A DNA stretch of 64,000 nt from Canna indica. Taxonomy: Eukaryota > Streptophyta > Magnoliopsida > Zingiberales > Cannaceae. Positions 44,317 to 53,707 of this stretch are shown here, piece after piece (within the stretch, counting starts at the first letter, position 1; every line of letters begins with the position of its first letter). The translations under genes and the position numbers were made by a program. The stretch spans positions 4,619,501 through 4,683,500 of the forward strand of contig CP136896.1 in assembly GCA_034359265.1 (NCBI GenBank), read 5' to 3'. The notes beneath the pieces are model-generated. The model searched no databases and was not told where the DNA came from. It saw only the letters and a list, made by a program, of their open reading frames with translations.

Positions 44317-44465
44317 TCTGTAAACAACACAAACCCGTCACATCCAGATGGAACTACCAAAACAGGTGCACTAGTGAGCCGCCTCTTGAGCTCATGAAAG
44401 CTCGCCTCGCACCGGTCATCCCAAACAAATTTCACTCATTTCTTAGTCAAAATTTTTGGACCTCT
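44317..44465 (-). pseudogene. Ty3/gypsy pol fragment (RT/RNase H junction)
   Basis: The - strand reads PKILTKK, stop, VKFVWDDRCEASFHELKRR and LTSAPVLVVPSGCDGFV, then FTDA. This is the conserved reverse transcriptase-RNase H junction of Ty3/gypsy Pol (FxWxxxCxxxFxxLKxxLTxAPVLxxP, and the xDA of RNase H). It has one nonsense codon and is truncated at both ends. It adjoins the inverted LTR arm directly. Confidence 0.85.
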
Positions 44466-46395
44466 TTGTGAATATATTTCTTAGAGGGGGTGGGTTGCAA
44501 AAATGCAAACCCTATTTAAGCGAGCCCTAAACCTCTCTAATCCTTTCTTTTCTCTCTCGGTTCCTGTAGCAGCAGCAGCGATCGTCGGAGGAGTTGGAGG
44601 CGTCGGCGACGAGAAGATCTCCGGTGAACCGGAGTTCGGAGGAGATTCCGGTAGGATTCTTTTCCTACTCTTTTATCTGTTCGCGTAGGGTAACTTGATG
44701 TAGGAGATTCGCGATATTGTTTCTGCCGATCGAAGATTATTTCTTGGTTTCCCGAAATGTAGCGTGTTTTTGGTGTAGAGATTTCAGATTTGAATCCTCG
44801 TTGCCGATCTGGTATTTTTGTCAAATTTCCCGGCGGATTACTCGCAATCCGAGCCGCCGTCGATGAGACGATCACAGTACATGATCGGATCTATTGTTTG
44901 TAGTTGAATCACGTTGTTTCTTTGCCGTTGGTATCATCTTCTCTGCTCGAGTTGTTGCCGTCAGGCAGCAGTGCCGATCGACTCTATTTTGAGGAGGTCC
45001 CTAGAGTTGCGTCGCAACTTGGGGTCGGGTCTTGGTCGGCGTCGGCCGCGCGAGTTGCGGCGCCCGGCGAGGTGCCGCGACGAGCAATGGCGCCCGACGA
45101 GACGTTGCTGCCACGCGAGCCGAGCAGGCGACCTCCGCCAGTCGCGGCAGCCCATCGAGGGTTGTCATTCTTAGCTGGATGGCCGCTGCCGTCGCGTGGT
45201 GGCGACGGCGAATCATCGTTGGCGTCGGAGGCGGCGCGCTTGCCCGGCAATCCGATCTGTCGGACCAGTTGGGGAAGGTGGCGGCGGCTGGTATAGGGGT
45301 TGATGGCTATGGCGTCGGGTTGAGGCGGCGGCGATGGTCGGAGGCGTTGATTGGCGAACCACCCTCGCCGGTCGATGATCGCGCCGTTCCGTCGCCGTTC
45401 GCCCAGCTTCTGGTTGCGTCGGATTTGGGGGAAGGCGGATGAGGAAGTAGATGAGTAGATTAAGTTTAATTAAGTTTATATCAGTGATTTATTCCTTATA
45501 TCAGTGTTATATTGTATTATAGGTGTTATGTTGATGTTATAAGTGAAAGTTGATATCAGCAGTCGTAGCAGTGATATATTAGATATAACACTGACATGTA
45601 TATACTTTGTATCAGTAATTAATGGATGATATTTGAGCTATTTTACTAATGTTTTAAATAATTAGTTGGAGGCTTTATAGTAGGTCAAAATAATCATATC
45701 ACATATGAAATTGGACCTACTCGTTGCCCCGAATCCATTGGTGGAGTCTGTTTTGTCGTTTGGCTTTCGGATGTTGAAATCAGTAGGCGTATCGCCTCGT
45801 TTTGCCTCGTTTTGCGTGTCGGTCGAAAAGTATGATTTTATCGGTTTTCATGGTTTCTACCCGAGTTGTTCTGTTATTGTAGTTGTTGTCAAGGTGAATC
45901 TCATCCTAGATCGGTTGTTACCCTATGTCGAAATATATCTTGTTGTTCTATTCCATTGAAAGTTGATATCTACTGTTGTTGAAACTCTTTATGCATATTT
46001 TGTTGATACATGTTGCCAGTATGATGTTGTTATATGCATATTAGTTGAGGATGCTAGTTTAGACGTTGCATGTCTTATGCTGTTGTTATTTACTTAATGC
46101 ATACATGATGACATGACTACTAGCATTATATTGGTTGAGTTGTAGTAGTGTAATTGTTGACATGTTGCATAGTTGACCTACTATTGGGCGATAGCCCTGG
46201 ACACGTTGATATATTACCCGAGGTGTAGGGCAAGTGACACCGGTGATCACCTATTTATCACACGGGTTGTGTGATCGGCGTCGAGGTGTTAGACGTCGGC
46301 GGACTATCAGGTTGGATAGTCGCATCTCTAGCTGGAGCGGGCTTGAGGTGCTACTCTCGAGGTGCGAGAGTACGGGGGAAATCCAATGTCCACTA

Positions 46396-46879
46396 CGCTC
46401 TTGATTGGGTTTATGGCGCATACTCATATAGTTGATAGTTGACATAGTTGACATAGTCGATTGGTTTAGGTGCATCGAGTAGATGGTTGAATCATATCTT
46501 CCGTTGTACACATGGTATCATAGCATCTTGTTGAAATCCTACTCAGCCTTCTGCTGATGTTTGTTGTTTTTGCCTCAGATCCTCAGGTATGACGGCTTTA
46601 TCTCCTGGGGTAGCTAGAGTTTTGGAGGAGGAGGAGACGTCTTCCGCACAGCATTTAGTTTCCTAGTTTATTAGTTGAACTTTGCATTCTTAGCTAGACT
46701 CTGGAATTTATTGTTCTTTTATGGACTGTTGGACTTTTATTATTGTCTGGTTGGATATTTGATTTGAATCTGGTTGTAAATTTAAATTCAGTCCATAAAT
46801 TGTTGGTTGTTCTGTTGCTAGTTGCGCTTCTCTTAGGTGAGGTCCCTTACATAGGGATAAACCTAGGCGGGGCGTAACA
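46396..46879 (+). repeat. Long inverted repeat, right arm (LTR end)
   Basis: Ends CCTAGGCGGGGCGTAACA, the 3' end of the LTR, two bases before a primer-binding site. Confidence 0.93.
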
Positions 46880-46882
46880 ACT

Positions 46883-46894
46883 TGGTATCAGAGC
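46883..46894 (+). other. Retrotransposon primer-binding site (tRNA-iMet)
   Basis: TGGTATCAGAGC, complementary to the 3' end of initiator methionine tRNA and three bases after the LTR end. Confidence 0.85.
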
Positions 46895-47059
46895 AGGACC
46901 TAGTCCTAGGCATGGTGAGGGAGCCTATGTGAGAAAGGGCTGCCCTGGTGATGGGGTGGAGCCGCTACTAGGCTAGGCCTCACATGCCGACGACTTGGGT
47001 GTGATCTTGGGCTATGTGTTAGACTCGAGTTGAGTCTTGACGAGGACGTTAAGACATAA

Positions 47060-47236
47060 GTGGGGGAGATTGTAATACTCCGGTTTAGTCCCACATCGGG
47101 AGTATGTTGGATGTGGCCTTGGTTTATAAGGCTTGATGAGTGTGCTACTATCAACTTCAGCTTAAGCATTTTAATTAGGCCAATAGATTAGTCTATGAAG
47201 TTGGTGGATCAGTTATCCCATCAAGCGGGTTGTAAG
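47060..47236 (+). mobile_element. Polypurine tract and start of a TRIM-like LTR
   Basis: A purine run GTGGGGGAGA (47060-47070) precedes TGTAATACTCC; the LTR-like sequence contains TCCCACATCGGGAG and a TTTATAAGG box. Only about 177 bp separate the primer-binding site from this tract, as in small TRIM elements. Confidence 0.55.
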
Positions 47237-48594
47237 ACCTATTCTACCATCAAGTTCCATAGTAGGTAGTGCCAATACTTGCTGAGTTTTTCCTGAAATG
47301 GTAGCCAAGCGAACTCCACAAGTGAGCATGTGTCTGTTTAGATGTGTTGTTGAGCCAGTGTTTTGATAAACTAAACGAGCCCGACAATAATTGCATTGGT
47401 TTTTTTTGGTACCATCCTTCATTATGACTACAGTGAATTCATTCCAAACTTTAGATGTTTTTCTTTTTTTCTTTTCCGGAGTAGTAGTATCATCATTCCC
47501 AATTTCAGATTGTGGTCCTGAAGTCATGTTTGGAGCCTCTTGGCTTGAATTAACAATGGCGGAATTTTCACCAGCTTCAGATTGTAGGACTATAGTTGTG
47601 TTTGGATTATTCTCAAGCAGCGCAGCACCTCAAAAGCAAATAAAATAGTAAAAATTATGTGAAGAAATATAAGGGAGAATGGAGATGATGGAGAAAATCA
47701 CAGTATAATAGTTATAATATAACAGATTTAATATAAGAGTTAAAATTTACATTTCACTGAAAGGGACTGAAAACTAAAAATTTACATTAATATAATAGAT
47801 TTAATATAAGGCAAATTCAATGCAGCATCATTAGCCCTCTGAATTAATTAACCAATAATTAACAAATAATGGAGTGCTGATAAGGAAAGTGCTTATCTAT
47901 AATTAAAATAATATTATATATTATGATGAAAAATGTAGGAGAGTTAACCAATGAGTTTCTGTATTGGAGTAGCTAATCAGAAATCAGGATGATGCAAGTA
48001 TGTAACCGAAAGAAACTAAATTGAATATAAAGCTGAAATGAAGTATGTATCAGTTTGTATAAATGCAAGTATGTAAATATAAAGCAAGTATCATAATCCT
48101 AATTAATGAATCATATGTAATTTTTTCTTTCAAAACAAAAGAAATCACTTTAATTACGAGGGTCTGCACTCTGCAGATCTAATCATCTAAATTACGATGA
48201 TGATATCTCAAAGCATTAGCACAAATTAATTACAGTATAACAGTTACAATATAACAGATTCAATCAATATAAGAGTTAAAATTTATAGTATAACAAAACT
48301 AAAATATAAGGGAGAATGGAGAAAATTACAGTATCATTGTTTACCATTATCCGAGTTAGACATGATGCAAATAGAGAAAAAATTATTCACTGCTCGTTGT
48401 TTGTGCCTACACAGTGAAGAAATGGAAGGACTAAAGGAGGATGTTGCTCACTGCTCACTGTTTGTGCAATTGTGCTTACACAGACTGTGAAGAAATTAGG
48501 TTAAATGACAGATTGCGAGTTGCGACTTGCAACTACTGAGTCTACTGGAGTCTGGAGAAGTGGAGATTGCGAGAACTGAGGCCAAATGGCCAAC

Positions 48595-48602
48595 TATTTA
48601 TA
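48595..48602 (-). promoter_or_regulatory. TATA box of the hAT transposase gene
   Basis: TATAAATA on the - strand, about 230 nt before the transposase ATG at 48363. Confidence 0.55.
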
Positions 48603-49526
48603 GAGTTTCAGAAGCTCTATTCATGCGAAACATAAATTGAATTCAATGTTTTGAATTTTGAAAGTTGAATCTTACACGATTACAGGAGCATATCTTCTTG
48701 GAACCGAGGAATACCCTTCAACTTCTTCATCCGCTAGCGATTTGGACTCCACGAAGATGAAGAATGATTTTCGATTGACTCGGAAATCGCCGATCGGCGC
48801 TTGAACTTCTCTAGAATTAGGGCAGAAGTAATGGCGGAAGGCGGAAGCAGCATGATACATCGGGAGATGAGAGTGGAGTCTTGGAGACATCGAGAATTCG
48901 AGAGTAATGGTTGAGTGGCTGACAGGCGATCGAAGCAGTCGAGCTCTTCCCGAATAGCTCGCGCGATGTCGAGCGAACACTTCGCGAAGGGTTCGGGAAG
49001 AAGATGAGTAGTTCGATTGGTTATCGAGCCGAATTCACCATTGATTATATTCAGCTCGAGTAAAGGGTCAAACCTTAAACTGAGATCGGATTCGGCTCTA
49101 ACCAACATCGAATACGAGTCCCGCTCGCCAATTTCCGAGTCGAGCCCGAGCAGTTCGACTCGGTTTTCAGCCCTAATCCTTGGCGCAACATTTGCATGGC
49201 GCGCATTGCTTAAAAGGGGGAGTGGCGGCGATCACCGCTTCTGCCGATTGATGCTCGGCAAATGTTGTTGCTGGTGCGTAGTACTTGTTGCCTAATGATG
49301 CTTCTACCACACCTACGAATATACATAAATAAATTGCATTTTAATAATTAGATAGTATGTAATTAAACTCAAGATCATTAGAAATTAATTAATGGAGATC
49401 ATCGTCACCGTTGAGGAGGAGAACACAGCTCATAAGCGATACGATGAGGGTGACTTCTATGAGGTTGCCCATGGTCGATCCGCAATGCAAAGAGAGATAG
49501 AGATGAGGAGAAAGGATGGTCCACCC

Positions 49527-49534
49527 CTTTTATA
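49527..49534 (-). promoter_or_regulatory. TATA box of the cysteine-rich gene
   Basis: TATAAAAG on the - strand, 55 nt before the ATG at 49472. This predicts a short leader starting near 49500. The promoter and first exon lie outside the hAT and appear intact. Confidence 0.7.
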
Positions 49535-51209
49535 ATGTCTTGATATTATATATAGTGATTTAGCTATTTAGATGCTTATTATGGCCAGTATTGTTAATTA
49601 AGCATTTCAACAATTGCCATCCTCATTAATATGGCATTAAATATATTAAATTAATTAATAAACCATTCATTAACGTATAAATTTAGTAGTATATCAATCA
49701 TTTCATATATATATCTCTCTCTCTACATATATATTCATAATTCTATATATATATTCATAATTCTATATATATAATCATAATTCTCAATTAACTTACACAT
49801 ACTTCTTTTTTTTATCATAATTGAAATTAAATATAAATCTATTTATGATTTGATTTTTTATATTTTGATGTGCGATTTAAAAATTAATCATAAAAGACAT
49901 ATCTAATTAATATATAGAAACAATTTACATGTATTATTAGTTTTGATCTTATTATTTATTCAAATCGTCAAATTTTAATTAAATAAAATCAATCTAAACA
50001 ATAATTATTAATAGCAGTAGTTTCGATTTAATGGTCTATGATATTTAAAGCATATATTTTCATTTTTATATGATAAATAGAATAATATAAAAAATATGTC
50101 GTTTTGATTTTCCATAATTATAAAATCAATAAAAATATGCATTGTAAGTGATTTATCAAAATAGTAGTTTCTTTTTATTCTCGGTTTTCCTGAATACAAA
50201 ATAAAGAAAAAACAATATCAATCATGTTGTAATTTATTGTACTAGTCGAGAACCCGCACGTTGCGCAAATATATATAAATATAATTTTATTTAAATAACT
50301 ATGAATAATTAAATAAATTAAGTAGATTAATAAAAAATTTAAATTATATATAATATTATATTCAAGCATATAATATCATTAGAAATTTTTATTAAAAATT
50401 AAACATAAAAAATATATGCATATTAAATTTTATATTAAAAAAATAATGACATTATTATTAATTGATAGAATATAATCATTGTCTTTATCATATAACATGT
50501 ACTCGTAATAAATACAACAAAGATTTAAAAATAATAATAAATTATTTTATAAATAAAAGTTTTATAAATATTTTTAAGTAAATATTCAAATTTTAATATT
50601 GGGAGAAAGAGAATGCATCAAGTAATAGTATTATGGTACGTGAATCTTATGACTGCAATGAGAAGACTGGAAGGTGAAAGATCAAAATCTCTGTTCTATG
50701 CTTTGGTCTTTCCTTGCAACATGACTACCATCCTATTTACACCTTTGCGGTTCCATCGTGATTTCTCTTCTGCCTCTCGGTTCTCTCCAGCTTTTGCACC
50801 ACCGCGATTTCAACGTTGCAATGCGACCATGCTCTCGACCTCTTTGCGCCTTTGCAATTTCACAGTGATTCTACCTCTTTGGCCTCTGCAAGACCACGAC
50901 TCCAACGTTGTAAACTCGCAATGCCTCTACACGACTTAATGTAACAATTACAACCACCACAACCATTGATTCCGACTTGGTAAATGACTTCACAGTGACC
51001 TCATGTCTATCAAAGAAGATTTATGTGATTTTTTTTCTATCTGTTTACAATTTAAGTTTAATTATATGTTAAAAATAGTAAATTTAATTTGTTTGCACCT
51101 TCACTCGACAACAAAGTCGACATCTGATGTCTGTCTTGTTTGTCGTCCGCGATTCTTTTGTTCCTTCATGCAACTGCATCGTCCACTAGCGAAGATGGTT
51201 GCACCCTTG
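49535..51209. other. AT-rich region, unassigned repeats
   Basis: 49700-50240 is AT-rich with short repeated ATTCTATATATAT words. From 50245, CGAGAACCCGCACGTTGCGC followed by AT-rich DNA resembles the start of a decayed repeat also seen at 25214. 50613-51200 is unassigned; a frame there (50613-50939) has no recognisable domain. Confidence 0.4.
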
Positions 51210-51877
51210 TGTTAGGGACTTTTTCGATGCGCCGAGCGACGACGACTCATGACGAAATGTTCCTTACATATTTGTAAATATGGATTTGTATCCATGTAAA
51301 TTTTCATTCTAATCGTATTCGTTCATGTGAAACCCCGTTGTGCGATCCCCAAGGGCCCATGGTACGAGCGGCATGCGTTTCATGGTCATTCGACATTTGG
51401 TGCGTGCGTTACGGCTAAGCGGAACACTTTGGTGTTCATTCGTCATGGCCGTGGCTATGGAAAATCACCATGTCGGGTGGCCCAATTTTGTCATGCTCCT
51501 CGTGCTTTGCGGAACCTTGGGGGTGGCACTTGGGAGTTTGAGGTCTCATGTATAGTGTAGGGGAGTGTTGGGCATGCAACATGTCGAATTCGCCCAAGGC
51601 GATGACGGAACTCATCCTACATCCGTTTTTGCATTTTCTTGTGTTCATAGTCCTATAAATGTTGTATTTTACTTTACGCCTTCAATACCATTCGGCCAAC
51701 ATGGTCATTTGAAGGCGCGGACATGGAATACGAGGTTGGCACGTGGTCCGAAATATGCCCCGCGATGTTAAGTCAGGAAGCCCATTCGGGACGGATTTTA
51801 TATCAAGGCTTATCCCTTGCATGGGATGCAAGAGTACCGCACGGGTTTTTCCGCACCAAAACATTTGGCCCGTGACA
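51210..51877 (+). mobile_element. Candidate solo LTR
   Basis: 668 bp starting TGTTAGGGAC and ending CCCGTGACA, with a TATAAAT box at 51654-51660. GC content differs from the flanks. Neither a primer-binding site nor a polypurine tract is adjacent, so a solo LTR is the simplest reading. The flanking target duplication is not clear. Confidence 0.4.
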
Positions 51878-52154
51878 CTTAGGTCTTAGCTTCACCACTG
51901 ATGTCAATAGCCCCAAATTAGTTTACTCAAATCAAATATTTAATTAACACATTTTATTGTTATTTTTCTAATTTGTTTATAATTAAAGTTGAAAATAAAT
52001 TTAAGGAGATCATGCATGAGAGGAGATATTTGTTGCTCACAGTGCACCTGCGTTAGCTTTCTCATTTATTTAAATTCCATGGTTCTCCTAGCAATCCTTG
52101 TTTGCCTACAGCAACTCCATGAAATGGCAGCACCACCAAGAATAAAATTTTAAC

Positions 52155-52380
52155 AAGTATAATGATTCGTTTACTCTACTGGATAGGATTGAATAGGATA
52201 TGATATTTAATGAGGAAGTATTGAATATTTTTCTTTTAATCCGATATACACCGGATATAATATTAAATTTATATTCTTCTAATCCTATTTTCTTCTCATC
52301 CATGCACTAAACAAACAAAGAATATAAATCTATCTCTAATCCTATCAATCTCTATCCTACGAAGTAAACATATCCTAATA
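52155..52380. mobile_element. Tourist-like MITE
   Basis: Inverted ends GATTCGTTTACTCTACTGGATAG and CTATCCTACGAAGTAAACATATC. Shares the internal CATGCACTAAACAAACAA with the copy at 19240. Confidence 0.6.
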
Positions 52381-53707
52381 ATATTTATAAAACAACTATA
52401 ATAATATTTAAATAAGTACCAGAGATTCAAATGTCATCCACATAAACACATAGAATAACATAATCAATATTATATCATTCCAAATAAATACATTTAGCAA
52501 ATTCATGTGACTCAAAGCAATATGTCATATTAAAGTTTAGGAACTATTTTTTTCAAGCTTGTTTCAACCATATAGAGAGATTTTGTTAATCTGCCAACCT
52601 TATTTTCTTGACCTTTTACAATAAAATCTTATGATTTCAAATTGTTCTGAAAATCTAAGCCAAATACAATTTATCCACTTTTCCACAGTTCTCCTTGTAT
52701 CCCCTTTAGTCCCTTGCTGGGGTTGCATGTTATATGCATTTGCTATTTCAATACTAGTTATACGATTATATATTTCAATTATCATATGATATGGGAATGT
52801 ACGAGTGTCTCACCATGATCCATTGGCAACATATCTAGATGTCTCACCACTAAGATACTAGTGGATCAACTGCCGAGGTTATGTTATCCAATGAGGCATT
52901 CCTTTGGAAGGAATCATCTTTATCTGCAGCTAGCAAAGTTGGAAAGCATTAATTGTTAAAGGATTTATTCAAGGTCTTTCATTTGAGACTACCACCTACT
53001 GTTGTGTTAAAGCTTTCATTCTACATCTGTACCCTTCAACACATAACATCTTCCAATGAGATTGAGCAATATCAATCATCAAATAAAATATGATCACTGT
53101 AGAGAATTGCATAAAAGAAGAATCATAACTATCACACTGATTGTCCCCATATACAAACTAAATTACTCAAGTACATGAACTTGGTTTGGGTATTCACTCT
53201 TCCAAAAGCATCCTGGACCTGGACTGACTTCATATACTCACCCACAAGGCCACAAGTGCAGCATGTACTCAAACAAGCTAACATGGAATTAAGTACCTAG
53301 ATATTTTCTAATGTTTATTCAAGTAATCCTAATTCAAACTCAATAAACACATACTCAAACCATCTAAAAGAAACAATGTCATCCCTCAATCCTGATGGCC
53401 CGTTATCAGTTAGAGCCAATGGCTTGAAAATTGTCACATATACCGAAAACAAAAGAAAGCTGAAATCCTAAATAAAACATGTTCGTACACGACTGATGTT
53501 TTGTGCTTCAGAATTATTGTCTGCAAAGAAAACTGGGATCCTAAATCAAACATGTCTTTTTTAAGGTATTTAAAGTTCCATAACAACATTTTTTCCACCC
53601 AGTAAATGATGTAAAGGGGTGATATCTGAGAGAAGAAATTTAGGGAGTTGAACTGACACCTATTTAGGAAACTGCTGAATCTCTGAGGTTCATAAGCACG
53701 ATCACAT
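52381..53707. other. Region downstream of the sterol isomerase gene
   Basis: No gene is supported. The segment next to 53707 is the likely 3' UTR of the - strand gene. The rest is AT-rich and unassigned. Confidence 0.4.

Larger units (their letters stand above)
43829..47236. mobile_element. Chimeric LTR-retrotransposon insertion inside the hAT
   Basis: 3,408 bp flanked by ACCTAT (43823-43828, 47237-47242). Order on the + strand: LTR end inverted (43829-44316), decayed gypsy pol fragment on the - strand (44317-44465), LTR-like sequence in + orientation (about 44466-46879) ending GGCGTAACA, a primer-binding site (46883-46894), a short non-coding interior, a polypurine tract (47060-47070) and the start of another LTR (TGTAATACTCC, 47071-47236). 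The left end is TG as expected; the right end (TTGTAAG) is not canonical. It combines a gypsy LTR with a TRIM-like 3' part. GC-rich frames around 44900-45440 are not coding. Confidence 0.75.
42272..48363 (-). pseudogene. hAT transposase with BED zinc finger, split by LTR insertion
   Basis: Exon 1 (48363-48345) encodes MSNSDN plus one base. After a GT-AG intron, exon 2 starts at 47628. The BED finger spans about 47470-47320 (KVWNEFTVVIMKDG, CNYCRARLVY, HLNRHMLTC). At 47243 the frame is cut by an insertion flanked by ACCTAT and resumes at 43822 with FRYDKEKVRDIL. It continues VEHAFFQLL, SLTSDLWTSNQTIGYMCLTA, LDNASSNDSAVRHLK, HVRCCAHIFNIMVQDGL and DVSTRWNSTYAML, then the C-terminal dimerisation region LQWWKANTLKF and LSIPVNTVASESTFSAGGRV. 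After GGRV the usual last segment of the hAT domain is not found. Apart from the insertion the frame has no stop. Transposases of this type cut and paste the element using the terminal repeats. Confidence 0.9.
40022..49175 (-). mobile_element. 9.15-kb hAT transposon with transposase and captured host exons
   Basis: Termini are TAGGGCTGAAAACGAG and (inverse) TAGGGCTGAAAACCGAG. A perfect 8-bp target duplication ATCCTTGG flanks it (40014-40021, 49176-49183). Sub-terminal regions repeat TTCGAATC/CTCGACTCG words, probable transposase-binding sites. On the - strand it holds a TATA box, a two-exon BED-finger transposase gene and then a segment of an isoflavone reductase-like host gene. A 3.4-kb chimeric LTR insertion interrupts the transposase. 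The perfect duplication and open transposase parts indicate a fairly recent insertion into the cysteine-rich gene. Confidence 0.93.
39205..49472 (-). pseudogene. Small secreted cysteine-rich protein gene, split by two transposons
   Basis: Exon 1 is 49472-49409 (ATG plus hydrophobic signal peptide MGNLIEVTLIVSLMSCVLLL). Its donor GTGACG joins an acceptor at 49313. Exon 2 starts at 49312 and encodes a probable cleavage region (VVEA), then QCAPCKCCAKD, and is cut at 49176 by the hAT element. It resumes at 40013 (DDPKNCKDT), is cut again by a MITE at 39988, and finishes from 39298 (CCHQIKCNQPGKPFGSC ... CDCNNCS) to the stop at 39205. Counting each target duplication once gives 321 nt in frame, 106 aa with 12 cysteines after the signal. 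The CxPCxCC and PFGxC motifs resemble a plant family of uncharacterised small secreted proteins (possibly that labelled DUF7866). Function is unknown. As it stands, the reading frame ends at the TAG supplied by the hAT terminus. Confidence 0.82.

Noticed and set aside
44904..45442. GC-rich overlapping frames on both strands
   Set aside because: They lie in the LTR-like part of the chimeric retrotransposon insertion, with no domain and competing frames in five registers.
52800..53100. Possible copia pol fragment
   Set aside because: Some words suggested retrotransposon sequence, but no conserved protein motif could be read in any frame.
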